From Venturia oleaginea (lineage: Eukaryota; Ascomycota; Dothideomycetes; Venturiales; Venturiaceae), in NCBI GenBank assembly GCA_013176395.1, contig JABMLP010000030.1, positions 310,001-374,000 on the forward strand: a stretch of DNA of 64,000 nucleotides, given 5' to 3'. The notes below the pieces were generated by a model. It did no database searches, was not told the DNA's origin, and saw nothing but the letters and a program-made list of their open reading frames with translations. The translations under genes and the position numbers were made by a program. Positions 43,640 through 53,482 of this stretch are shown here, in pieces. How positions within the stretch are numbered: position 1 is the stretch's first letter; each line of letters begins with the position of its first letter.

Positions 43640-44156
43640 TGGAGGGGGGTGGGATTGGGGTGGGAACTTTAGGACAGGAAACATGGTTTAGCAAAGGGGC
43701 TTTGTGGGTATTTTGGAGATGTACTGTTCGGAGAGATGAAATGAAAGTATGTATGGTAGGCAGACATCTGTGACTTGTCACTTCTTCGAGCGCGGGGATG
43801 CGTTGGATATGTTGGCCTCACTGACTCGATGCGTTCTTGCAGCGGACCGCTGGGGCGCTTGGTATTTCGGGTATCTTGTGCTGTTCATGGTCAACTAGTG
43901 TACTTCTACGAGATGATTTAGAAGAAAGAAGTATATTGCATCTGATGTGACGTTACACCTGGGCCAATTGTATCTTCGGCCATCAACTCGCTATGAGATC
44001 CTGCCATCATCACCTTGTCCTTTCTCCGAAGATCCGATAAATCATCCGTGGTTGAGTTCCGAGTATTCGCGTCAAAGCCTTCATCTGCAAGTACTCAGAA
44101 AGAGCAATCGAGATCGGGATCTGTTCGCGGTCACATATTCAAACCAACATCACCGA
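43640..44156. other. Intergenic tract
   Basis: No supported gene. Confidence 0.4.
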
Positions 44157-44740
44157 TCAGCCTCTACTATTACGAATAACTTCTCGGATCAATTTCTTTC
44201 CAGACGTCACGGCCTTTTCCTTGATTTTGCCGAACACGAATTCAACATCCTCCCCCATTCGTTCGTCCACCTGTGTACGTAGGATATGGGCCCATTTGTC
44301 CACAGTCATGTAGCGGAAGCTCAAAAGGAGAGGATATGGCGTTGGAGCCGTGTGCCATTCTCCATCGGTGTAGGTGACCCGTATTCTATATAAGCGTTTG
44401 CCCTTGCGATGATCGACGTCCATGGAGAACCCATCGAAACCTCGGCTCTCAAAGGCGTAGAACAAGATGTGTTGGTGCAATTCTCGTGGTAGTAAGAAAA
44501 AAAGTTGCCAGGTCGTTGCAGGGTTTCCAACTTCTTCGTAGGTACAGTCATCACGACATCTAGCTTCTTGCGGTTCTTGGGCATGGAGATGGTGGCGGCG
44601 GTCTCACTGAATTGAAGGTCCAAGTTAGCATCGCACAAGTGACTCGAGCTCTGTAAGAGATGAAAAATACCTTCGTTGATGACCGGGACGATAGCTGTCG
44701 ACGACACTCCATCTTTTCCTCGCTTCTTCGCGCGTGGCAT
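44157..44740 (-). pseudogene. F-box-like small protein gene, copy 4, single-base frameshift
   Basis: Minus strand. ATG 44740 starts a basic N-terminus (MPRAKKRGKDG) and a frame running through SMPKNRKKLDVVMTVPTKK to RPGN. Coding then moves by one base at a run of seven T (about 44499-44505) into FFLLPRELHQHILFYAFES, GEWHTAPTPYPLLLSFRYM and TQVDERMGEDVEFVFGKI, ending at 44157. A T-run one base longer would put the whole 195-codon stretch in one frame. This is the best preserved member of the local family and the only defect is a homopolymer length change, so assembly or sequencing error must be considered before calling it dead. Confidence 0.55.
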
Positions 44741-45458
44741 GGCCGCGACGGCTGTAAAGGCAGTCTGGATAATTTAACAATGTGCAACGATCATGTTAGG
44801 ACTGTGGTAGGACGACTTACCCTTGTCGACTTGAGATGGTTGTTCGATGTTGTTGTTAAATCCGGGCGAGAAAAATCGAGGTAGTGTAAAGCTCGGTAGA
44901 CACCGAAAATATAGGTATCTACCTAGACGTAGTTGTTGGGTCATGTAATTGAGGACGCCACGCAATCCTGTCTGGTTGGCGCTAGAAGTATTTTTAGGTC
45001 TCACAATGGAACAGCAGTAGACTCCGACTGTAAAATCGAAACTATAACTTGGGACGATCACCTCAAATCAGGATCGATCTTGTTATCTTGCTCTGGAAAT
45101 TGTTCGACATCTGGCGACATCAAACCTGAGCAAGAACCAAAAACCTTGGCCTGCTATATATTGAAAGAAAATGGATTGATAGCTCGCCTGTATTCTCGTG
45201 CTGCCAACAAAGTGAATCTGTCAACTATCATGGCTCTCTGAGACCTACTTCTCCTGTCTTTCCATTCGTCCAGCCACTGCTCTCGAATCTTCCACGGCGG
45301 ATGTTGTCTAGGACTTCTATCGATATCGATAACTATTAGTACATTTCCCATCTTTTGATGCCCTCGCAAATTTCTGAGCAAACTCCCGCATTGAAAATGC
45401 CAAAAAATTATCGACGTTCATCTTATTTCAAGCATGTCCACTTCATTTCAAATGCTCT
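44741..45458. other. Intergenic tract
   Basis: No supported gene; 45250-45458 probably includes the 3' untranslated region of the CstF-64 gene (minus strand). Confidence 0.4.
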
Positions 45459-46484
45459 TCATCTTCCATATTGCTGCACTAGGGACGCCCTTAAAGCCAT
45501 TATTTGGGCTCTGTCACCTGCTGGCAAAGCATCAATTTGTGCTTGAGGCATCTGGAGAACTTGCTGCAACAACGCTTCTCTATCAGGTTGTGGTTGCGGA
45601 GCAGGTGGCTGTGCTTGCGGAGGAGGTTGGTATTGGTGCTGTTGGATAGGGGTTGTAGGTACAGCACCATATGGCGGCTGAGTGGGTGGGTATGGATTGT
45701 ATGCTTGCTGTGGAGGCGGTATTTGAGCGCGTGGTGGTGGAGGGCCCTGGGGAGTTTGCTGTTGCGGAGCGGCAGCCGTCTGCGCAATGACTGATTGTAG
45801 TGTGGTGGTGTCGATGAGCTTCATGAGGACGAGGATTTGTAGGATCGCATATGTGAGCTGCGGGCTTTGGTTCAGGAGACGCGTAGCGTGCTCTGGGTCG
45901 GCGCGAGCGAGATCCTGCATCTGCTGCATTGCGTCTAAGAGCTGGGAGGGAGGAATGGTCGAGACTGTAGCCGAAATAGCATCCTGCGCTGTCAAATGCG
46001 TACCAAGACCTGTTCCCTCTGGCAGTGGAGGCAGATCTGCTCCTTGTCCCTTGTTGTGCTGGCCGTTTGGCTGCTGGTGTGATGGCGCAGGGGCCGAGTA
46101 GTTGTTACTCTGTTGACGGTTCATAGAATTGTTGTTATTGTCGTCCTTTGCTGGATCGTTTGAGTAGTCGACGCGTAGTTTGCGGCCCTGGAGCTCTGTG
46201 TCGTTGAGGTTGCGTACGGCAGAGGCAGCTTGGTCTGCGTCTGAGTACTCTGCAAATCCGAAGCCTTTCGGTTTGCCCGTCTCTTTATCGTATACCAGTC
46301 GGAAGTGTAGAACTTGGCCCACTTCGCCCAGCTTGTCCTTGATGAAGTCCTCGGATACTCCTAGGAACGAGAAGTGTTAGAAGCTGCGTTGTATTCACCG
46401 TGCAACCACAACCCAGGGTTGCTTGGGGGACTTGCCATATGGAATATTGCCAATGAACACTGTGCGATTCCCACTGTTGGCCAT
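45459..46484 (-). CDS. rna15: Cleavage stimulation factor CstF-64/Rna15 homologue
   Basis: Nuclear pre-mRNA 3'-end processing factor that binds the U/GU-rich downstream or positioning element and bridges to CstF-77/Rna14. Exons (minus strand) 46484-46436 and 46360-45459 give 316 residues. The RRM starts at once: RTVFIGNIPY (RNP2) across the intron to GVSEDFIKDKLGEVGQV, and KPKGFGFAEYSD (RNP1); then the hinge region with LLDAMQQMQDLARADPEHAT and QLTYAILQILVLMKLID, a Pro/Gln-rich linker, and the conserved C-terminal helix domain QVLQMPQAQIDALPAGDR. The intron (46435-46361, 75 bp) begins GCAAGT instead of GT: a GC-AG intron, supported by the exact RRM continuation. Shares a 450-bp divergent promoter region with the Prp2 helicase gene. 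Confidence 0.95.
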
Positions 46485-46934
46485 GATTGCGATCTGAGTA
46501 TGTGTATAGGGAATGGAAGAATAAATCGGTGTCGCAAATCGTCTCTCAAGCTTCACTTCCGGGTCGCATGCACATTTGGATAGAACACCTTTAGCTCGGG
46601 ATCGATATTGATGGTTTTCTGGCGAAATTGTTTTGGATAATGCCAGGAAGTTATTGAATGTAATTCTGGGTTAAGAAGATTGTAGTTAAGAAAGCGCACT
46701 TGGAGTAGTCGTTTGCAAACGGTCCACGGCAAATGCCGTGCAGGTCCCAAGGTTTGCGCTTCCACACTTTTGAAGATACGACCTCCAGACATCGACACGC
46801 AAATCGTACAAGGAGACGGCTGAGTCTGGAGCTGGATTCGATTACCATACACGCTGGGACGTTCAGAAGACCCTACAAATCACATAGCAATTGTTCCCCG
46901 CCAAAGCGCATGCGCATCGCATTTTTCCTCCACC
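46485..46934. promoter_or_regulatory. Divergent intergenic promoter region, CstF-64 / Prp2
   Basis: 450 bp between two start codons facing outward, so it must carry promoters for both RNA-processing genes. No certain TATA box or factor site is recognisable. Confidence 0.5.
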
Positions 46935-49900
46935 ATGGATCTCAAGACCTGGATCTCCGACACTCTCATCGACAAGTTTGGTGGATCCGACCCTGCCATT
47001 GTTGACTATGTACTTGCCACGGCATCTGGCCGCAATACCTCGAGCGAGCTGGTGGGCAAGCTCTCTTCTATACTCGACGGCTCCTCCGCTGATTTGCAAG
47101 ACTTCGCCGATGGGCTTTTGAAGCGTACCGGACGAGGTCCGACAGAGAAGAAAAATGCTCCAGTTCCTAAGGCGGAAAAGAAGAGGTATGCCATGGTTTC
47201 TATGGACGAAGAGCAAGACGTCTCACAAGCCCAGCAACCTCCTCTACCAAACAACGGCGAAAGCAAACGACGGAAAGAAAAGAGCAGGAAGAAGGAAGAT
47301 AAACACAAGGATCGCAGGAAATCGCGGGCGTCAAAAGGCGATTTTGAGGACAGATGGGGAAGTCAGTCGGAAGAATCCGAAGAGGAGCAACAGGAAGAAG
47401 CTCCGAAGAAGCGGAGGCGCGTCGATTATTCGCCTACAGCTAGCGACTCGGATGAGAGCGACCGCAAGGAATTCGAGCGCAAGCTGAAAGCCAAGGATAA
47501 TCGTGATAGAGATGATTGTGATGATCGTGGTGATCGTGACAGAAGGCGTGAGCGGAAGGGTATAACTCCTCCCCCACAGCGCGACATGGGCAGCATTCGA
47601 GAGAAATCACGGCAGGAATATCTTCGAAAGCGTGAAGCTGAGAAGGTTGCTTTGCTGGCAAAGCAGGTTGAAGAGGAAGATGATGAGCTCCAGAACAATC
47701 CCATGCTCACGGAAAGGGAGATTCGGGAGTTCACAAAGAACAAGGAACTGCTTCGAATCGCCCAGAATCGACTACTTGCGCGAGATGCGGAGGAGGATCG
47801 TGATACCTTTTTCATGCCCGGCGAGGGTGATGTCAGCAAATCGGATGTCCTAAACAGGCGTGTGAAGGAACGCGAGGGTGTCACCGATTTGCAATTGTGG
47901 GAAGAAGAACAAACGAGACGAGCGACTGCTACCGCAGGACTGCGCAAAACGCGAGTCGACGAGGCCGATTACGAGTTTGTTTTTGATGAAAGCCAGAAGC
48001 TTGACTTCATCAGCGGCGGTACCATCGCAAGTACCATGAGCCGAGAGATGCTTCTGTTTCAACAAGAAATCGACAAGGCTAAAAAGGCAGAGGCAACACT
48101 TCAGGAGAAGCGGAAAGAACTGCCCATGTACTCAATGCGAACAGAGCTTCTGGACGCACTGAAAGAGCATCAGAACCTCATCGTTTCATCCGAGACTGGA
48201 TCCGGTAAAACTACTCAGATTCCTCAGTATATCTTGGAAGAAAACCTAAACAACGACCTGATGATTGGTGTCACTCAGCCTCGTCGAGTAGCCGCCATGT
48301 CTGTGGCAGCTCGTGTGGCCGAAGAGCGAGGCGCACGGCTGGGCGGAGAGGTTGGATACAGTGTGCGTTTCGAGCACAAAGTTTCGGAAAAGACTAAGAT
48401 CAAGTTCATGACAGATGGTATGCTGTTGCGTGAACTGGTCTCAGACCCGACATTGAGTGCATACAGCGTCATTATGCTTGACGAGGCCCACGAACGCACC
48501 CTCGACACCGATATGTTGCTCGCCTTCTTGAAAGATTTGAGCAGAGCCAGGCCTGATCTCAAGATCATTATCAGTTCCGCCACCATGAACTCGGCCAAAT
48601 TTGCCACTTTCTTGGATGACTGCCCCATCTTCCACGTTCCTGGCAGAACGCATCCTGTCGAGAAGATGTTCTCGGCGCAGCCTGAAGCGAATTATCTGCA
48701 CGCAGCAATCACTACCGTCTTCCAAATTCACATCTCGCAACCAATCGGTGGAGATATTCTCATCTTTTTGACAGGTCAAGAGGACATCGAAATGGGTGTA
48801 GAACAGATTGAAGATACAATGAAGAAGCTAGGCAACAGAGTGAAGCCTCTTATCGTGACGCCCATCTACTCCACTTTGCCGTCCGAAATGCAGGCGAAGA
48901 TTTTCGAGCCAACATCGGAAGGATCCCGAAAGGTCGTCTTGGCTACCAACATTGCCGAGACTTCTCTTACAATCGACGGCATCAAATATGTCATTGATAC
49001 CGGATTGGCAAAGGAGAATGTTTTCAACCCAGCTACAGGAACTTCTTCCCTTCAAACGACACCCATCTCTCGTGCCTCTGCCGAGCAACGTGCTGGCCGA
49101 GCAGGACGTGTTGGTCCTGGAATATCCCTTCGCCTGTACACAAAATACAATTACTACCAGGAGCTTCAAGAGGAACCCATACCCGAGATTCAACGCAGCG
49201 ATCTTACATCGGCAGTACTCTTCCTGAAGACCATCGGCGTCGGCAACATCATCGACTTTGATTTCCTCGATGCGCCTTCACCAGAAGCTCTTATCAAATC
49301 GCTTGAACTACTTTACATGCTCGGGGCGCTTAACTCTCAAGGCGCTGTCACTCGTTTGGGACGACAGATGGTTGAGATACCGTCTCATCCCCGGCTTGCT
49401 GGCGCCCTTATTGCATCCCACAAATACGGCTGTGTCCAAGAAATTCTCACAGTTGTGGCTATGCTGGATGAAGCAGCTAATCTGTTCTTTCGTCCCAAAG
49501 ATCAGAAAGTGCATGCCGACTCTGCACGACAACGCTTCACGCACAAGGAAGGCGGTGATCATCTCACTCTTCTCAATGTGTACAACGCTTGGAAGGATAC
49601 CGAATACTCCATTCCTTGGTGCAAGGAAAACTTTGTGCAATACAGGAGTTTGCAGCGAGCGAGACTTGTCAGGGAGCAGCTCGAGGCACTTTGCGACAGA
49701 GTGGAGATACCCAACGACTCTTCAGTGGGCGCAAATGATTACGTGCCGATCTTAAAGGCTCTCCTCGCTGGCTTCTTCTCCAATACTGCCACATTGACCA
49801 GAGATGGCCAACATTACAGGACTCTGCGCACAAACATGACAGTGCGCATACATCCCTCCTCAGTACTGGCGGCCCAGGACCAAACATATAAGCCGAAGGT

Positions 49901-50099
49901 GGTGGTTTTCCATGAGTTGGTCATTACCAGTGGAGACTGGATGAGAGGGTGTGCGCCCATCGAGGCGGAATGGTTGGGAGAGGTCGCACCACACTTCTGG
50001 AAGACGTCAGAGCTGGAGAAGATTACTGCTAGTAAAAAGAAGTTACCCAAGGGACAAGGTGCACCGGCTATCGAGGCTTCGAGGGGCATCAAGGTGTGA
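46935..50099 (+). CDS. prp2: DEAH-box pre-mRNA splicing helicase Prp2/DHX16
   Basis: Spliceosomal ATPase that remodels the activated (Bact) spliceosome before the first splicing step. Intronless, 1054 residues, typical for the family. N-terminal helical domain (LKTWISDTLIDKFGGSDPAI), then a highly charged linker (KRRKEKSRKKEDKHKDRRKS) and REIREFTKNKELLRIAQNRL. Helicase motifs: I GSGKTTQ (about residue 422), Ia TQPRRVAAMS, II DEAH in MLDEAHERTLDTD (about 516), III SSATMN, IV FLTGQEDIE, V TNIAETSLTIDGI, and VI QRAGRAGRVGPG (about 720). After that come the winged-helix/ratchet and OB-fold regions, ending GIKV. The N-terminal arrangement and overall length fit Prp2/DHX16 rather than Prp16, Prp22 (which carries an S1 domain) or Prp43 (shorter). 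No defects seen. Confidence 0.95.
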   Translation: MDLKTWISDTLIDKFGGSDPAIVDYVLATASGRNTSSELVGKLSSILDGSSADLQDFADGLLKRTGRGPTEKKNAPVPKAEKKRYAMVSMDEEQDVSQAQQPPLPNNGESKRRKEKSRKKEDKHKDRRKSRASKGDFEDRWGSQSEESEEEQQEEAPKKRRRVDYSPTASDSDESDRKEFERKLKAKDNRDRDDCDDRGDRDRRRERKGITPPPQRDMGSIREKSRQEYLRKREAEKVALLAKQVEEEDDELQNNPMLTEREIREFTKNKELLRIAQNRLLARDAEEDRDTFFMPGEGDVSKSDVLNRRVKEREGVTDLQLWEEEQTRRATATAGLRKTRVDEADYEFVFDESQKLDFISGGTIASTMSREMLLFQQEIDKAKKAEATLQEKRKELPMYSMRTELLDALKEHQNLIVSSETGSGKTTQIPQYILEENLNNDLMIGVTQPRRVAAMSVAARVAEERGARLGGEVGYSVRFEHKVSEKTKIKFMTDGMLLRELVSDPTLSAYSVIMLDEAHERTLDTDMLLAFLKDLSRARPDLKIIISSATMNSAKFATFLDDCPIFHVPGRTHPVEKMFSAQPEANYLHAAITTVFQIHISQPIGGDILIFLTGQEDIEMGVEQIEDTMKKLGNRVKPLIVTPIYSTLPSEMQAKIFEPTSEGSRKVVLATNIAETSLTIDGIKYVIDTGLAKENVFNPATGTSSLQTTPISRASAEQRAGRAGRVGPGISLRLYTKYNYYQELQEEPIPEIQRSDLTSAVLFLKTIGVGNIIDFDFLDAPSPEALIKSLELLYMLGALNSQGAVTRLGRQMVEIPSHPRLAGALIASHKYGCVQEILTVVAMLDEAANLFFRPKDQKVHADSARQRFTHKEGGDHLTLLNVYNAWKDTEYSIPWCKENFVQYRSLQRARLVREQLEALCDRVEIPNDSSVGANDYVPILKALLAGFFSNTATLTRDGQHYRTLRTNMTVRIHPSSVLAAQDQTYKPKVVVFHELVITSGDWMRGCAPIEAEWLGEVAPHFWKTSELEKITASKKKLPKGQGAPAIEASRGIKV

Positions 50100-50828
50100 G
50101 GGGAACATGATTCATGGAGACGGTTTGCGTGAGCGGCTCTGGTATGTAGTCAGTCATAGATTCGCACTACGAATTGTTAAGATTAAATAAATTAATTCCT
50201 ATCCAGTATTCCTGTCCCTACGAGCTACATGCGACAGCCTTTTATACATGAGCTCGATGGCGCGTGACTGATTACAATTACCAATCACCAATCACAATTT
50301 AGGTGCCTCCGACTTTGTAGAGTTTTTTCCTGGCAAACTTCTTCACTTGGAACACTACATACTACCATTCATTACTCCCCAGAACAGGCTATACCGAGCA
50401 TTCTTTCACGACGAAGTCTGTTCTTCCTGCCTGATCAGAATGACCGCCTTGATTCTTAACTCAAATGATTGGTCTCTTAGGCTAGGCACGTTACTTATCC
50501 CACTCGAATTAATACCGGTAGAGATATTACGGAACCAAGATTCGCAGCGACCTATTTTCTTCTCCCTTTTAAGCGAGATGCGGTGATGACGTACCGTTGA
50601 CTCCGTGTAGAGGATATTCTTTAATGTCGGGATGGAGAGGCGGTGGGCTGGTGGAATCATGGAATTATGGATTGAAGGCGCGGGGATATACGTGTGTTTT
50701 GCTAATAGTATATACTAGTATATTTCGCGCACACACAATTTATCAGCTTTCTGGTTTTAGTGGGGAGAATTGTGGGTTTATTGTTTTATATTGTACTGTG
50801 GGGGTGTGGGTTGAGGTTGGCTATGGAG
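50100..50828. other. Intergenic tract downstream of prp2
   Basis: No supported gene. Confidence 0.4.
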
Positions 50829-51985
50829 AGTAATAATAATAATAATCAGGATTTATTGTTGTATGTAGGGCTAGGTTAAGCCTGTGCCAACATCCTCTAT
50901 CTACAAAGAAAAACCCCTCTTTTCGGGGACAAAAACCGTTTGTTTGCTACCCCGGCTGCGGCCCGCGGCATATCCGCGAGCTTTACCATCCTATTCGTAT
51001 ATATCGAAGCGTTTCCGGGTCAACACTGCCTAAGCAGCTTCTCCTAGCTCCCTGGTATCCATTTCAGTCCATTGCCATCCAAGTCCGGGCGTAGTCCGGT
51101 CCCGGTCCGTGGTATTTCCTCGAGGCAAGGATCTTGGGACCCTGGGGGGCATCACTTCCGCCCTCTTCCTCCTCCTATCGAGGTAAGACCTACTGTTATA
51201 GTCCTGTGCCTTCCAGCTCCGGCGCCGTTCCGAAGCCCGACCGATTCTCTGTTACTGCTGCGTTTGCTCTAGCAAGGTATGGGAGTACCGAATTCTTCAA
51301 AAACCACTGGGACGCGGCCTTGCATCCTTCCCTCGTTCCTAGTAGCCCCTTCACCCCTCGAGAGCCTCCCCTGGCGCTGAATAGGCCTCTCCTATTGAAT
51401 CTAGTACAGTACGTAAAAATGTGTTCTACCGTCTCTTGCTGCCATCCACATTCGCATTCGGGGGTAATCCCTGGGACATGTATCGATGCGAGCCAGGACC
51501 GGAGTCCTAGCACTTCGACTCGGAGTAGGAACGTTGTATGTGCTTCTACCTTCGTAAGGCCGTCGTATAGCTCAATTGGGGACTTCTCCCATGGCTCGTT
51601 CCAAGTCTTCGCCCTCCGGTTCCGGCCCAGTGCTTCCCATTTTGTACGCCAGATCTCTTCCATCAGCTTCGAGATTTTGCTGGGTAGAACCCGCTTATGG
51701 ATGTTTCCTCCTTTCCTCGAGTTCCTTACTTGGATTGCGTGCCCTGGGTCTCCCGGTGCGGGGTCGCCTCGAAACCGTCGGGGGCCAGTAGTGCTGCGTA
51801 TCTCATTGTACGGTCCAATTTCTTGCGTTGTGATCCTCCTCCTCGGGTAGGGGTTGTCAGGGTTGTTCCGTACGGTAGTAATCCGCCTCCGGCGCCACCC
51901 GTCAGTATTGATGATATCCCCGAGGTACTCTCCTTCGGGTGCTGTGTACTCCGGGAGGTCATTTACTATAGGAGGTCGGGAGGAT
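50829..51985 (-). mobile_element. 3'-terminal fragment of a LINE (non-LTR retrotransposon)
   Basis: On the minus strand a frame from about 51780 to 51196 encodes NSRKGGNIHKRVLPSKISKL, a Trp-rich segment (IWRTKWEALGRNRRAKTW) and a C-terminal Cys/His motif CECGWQQETVEHIFTYC, the arrangement seen at the C-terminus of fungal Tad/I-type LINE proteins. It is followed by an untranslated tail and a (TTA)n microsatellite (50831-50846 on the plus strand as TAATAATAA…), the usual LINE 3' end. Reverse transcriptase and endonuclease are absent, so the copy is 5'-truncated; the 5' break near 51985 is approximate. Confidence 0.7.
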
Positions 51986-52002
51986 AGATTGTCTTAACGA
52001 TA

Positions 52003-52336
52003 ACGTATTCCACCACCGAGCCTGCCACTTTTCCTTGGCACAGCCCTTATCCTCTTCAACACGCAATGTCTCAACAACGCAACGCGATAGCCGTTCAAGA
52101 AGAAGGCAGAATTGATCTCGCTCTTCAGGCCTATACCTCTGGCCAATTTCAAAGCCTGGGCACAATGCGCGAAGGTGTAAAAAGGATATTGAGATATCTT
52201 CTGAATCAGATAGCAGCACGACAGACTTGGAATCTATTGTTGATAGCGATAAAATTGAAGAGGCGTAATATGAGTTGGTCGTGCCAAGGAAAAGTGGCCG
52301 GCTCGGTGGTGTGGCCGGCTCGGTGGTGGAATACGT
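52003..52336 (+). mobile_element. Non-autonomous pogo/Fot1-type DNA transposon, 334 bp
   Basis: Terminal inverted repeats ACGTATTCCACCACCGAGCC at the left and its complement at the right; the homology continues inward through GCCACTTTTCCTTGGCAC. TA dinucleotides flank both ends (52001-52002, 52337-52338), the target duplication of the Tc1/mariner/pogo group. The right repeat carries an extra copy of an approximately 17-bp GGCCGGCTCGGTGGTGT unit. The interior keeps only the two ends of a transposase gene. Confidence 0.88.
52066..52268 (+). pseudogene. Internally deleted pogo-type transposase relic
   Basis: Begins MSQQRNAIAVQEEGRIDLAL, matching the typical N-terminus of Fot1/pogo transposases (helix-turn-helix start), and after about 40 codons is interrupted; the other end, in a different frame, is SESDSSTTDLESIVDSDKIE ending at TAA 52266, an acidic C-terminus typical of the same proteins. 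The DDE catalytic core is missing. This shows the element is a deletion derivative of an autonomous copy elsewhere. Confidence 0.65.
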
Positions 52337-52500
52337 TAATGGGTTTGTATGGTTATTATTATTGTTAATAGAAAGAAGGATAGAGGGTTATCGATTTTAT
52401 CGTCTCCTTATATAATATAACTTATTTTAAGAGTAGCCTCTATTACCAAAAACCATCCTTACCCTACCGCCAAGCCTAGTAACCTACCCAATATATCCCC

Positions 52501-52586
52501 TATTACCTTACCCTATTATCTTACTCCATTACCTTACTCTATTACCTCACTCCATCACCTCACTCCATCACCTCATTCCATCACCA
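52501..52586. repeat. 13-bp minisatellite, about 6.5 copies
   Basis: Units such as ATTACCTTACTCT and ATCACCTCACTCC repeat with a 13-bp period and drifting sequence; it abuts the AT-rich flank of the pogo element. Confidence 0.85.
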
Positions 52587-52880
52587 CAAATCCACCGGCC
52601 CGTCTAATATGCATGACAATCTCCCCGCCAACCTCCGCCCTCGCAAAAGCAAACGCCGCTCTCATAAGACTCTCATAGACAAACTCAGAGTCTTCCCTAA
52701 ACATCCCACCCACCTTTCTCAATCTCTGTCCCCACTCAAAGGCGCGCTCTCGATTCCGTCCCCCCTGTTCATCACGCACCCATTCCGCGCTATCGAATCG
52801 TAGAAAAGCAGATCGTTTGTCGACCGTGAAGCCGACGAGTCTGCCCTCGTGGCTTTGGTTTTGAAGGAATGAAGTGAGTG
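52573..52880 (-). CDS. C-terminal part of an uncharacterised fungal protein
   Basis: The minus strand reads PPLTSFLQNQSHEGRLVGFT, VDKRSAFLRFDSAEWVRDEQ, then RAFEWGQRLRKVGGMFREDS, a helical FVYESLMRAAFAFARAEVGG and HIRRAGGFVVME to the stop at 52573. Amphipathic, well-spaced Trp/Phe and Arg/Glu make a real domain likely, and GFTVDK…FLRF…AFEWG seems familiar from uncharacterised fungal proteins, but I cannot name it. An AG before TCCCACCACTC near 52880 may be an acceptor; no upstream exon could be connected between 52.9 and 53.4 kb, so it may be a 5'-truncated relic. The stop overlaps the minisatellite. Confidence 0.45.
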
Positions 52881-53482
52881 GTGGGACTGACCTTCGTGTT
52901 TTATGGATGTTGGCAAATGTCGGTGTTGCAGGGTGGGCAAGAGCTCGGCATGGACAAAGGTGGTCGTCGGCAAACCAAACTCAGTCACCCGTGACTATCG
53001 TGTATATTTTATCAGACATTGGTGTGTCAATGCACATCAAACTCTCAATCTCAACCAGCTGAATTGGCGCAATGCAACAAAGCTAGACAACGTTCGATTG
53101 GTGTCTAGCAAATTGCTAGGGAGCCTGGGAAGTCAGCATTTGTGTAGCACCACTTTAGACAGATTGAGCATACTCAAATCTCTCGAGTCTCCGTCATGGA
53201 CAATGTGGGCCGCTTTTTTCTCACACGGATAGATTGCCTAGGTTAGGGATCAACAATGATGGATCCAAAAATACAAGTTCAGAACACAATAGCCAGTCAT
53301 TCAATCGTTGTTGAGAAATTTCCTTCATAACCGCCCAGTCCGCAGAGCTAGAACTATCTTCTTAGCAATTGTTATCGCTGCCAAAATGAAATGCTATTTT
53401 TGAAGAGAGAAAGCCGTCATTACGTACCATGGTCACTTGTTCCTTAACAGAAGTCTACACTCCTGATCCCTTTGTCTCTACT
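52881..53482. other. Intergenic tract, possible missing 5' exons of the gene above
   Basis: Short frames only. No start codon or donor that joins to the 52880 exon could be defended. Confidence 0.35.
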
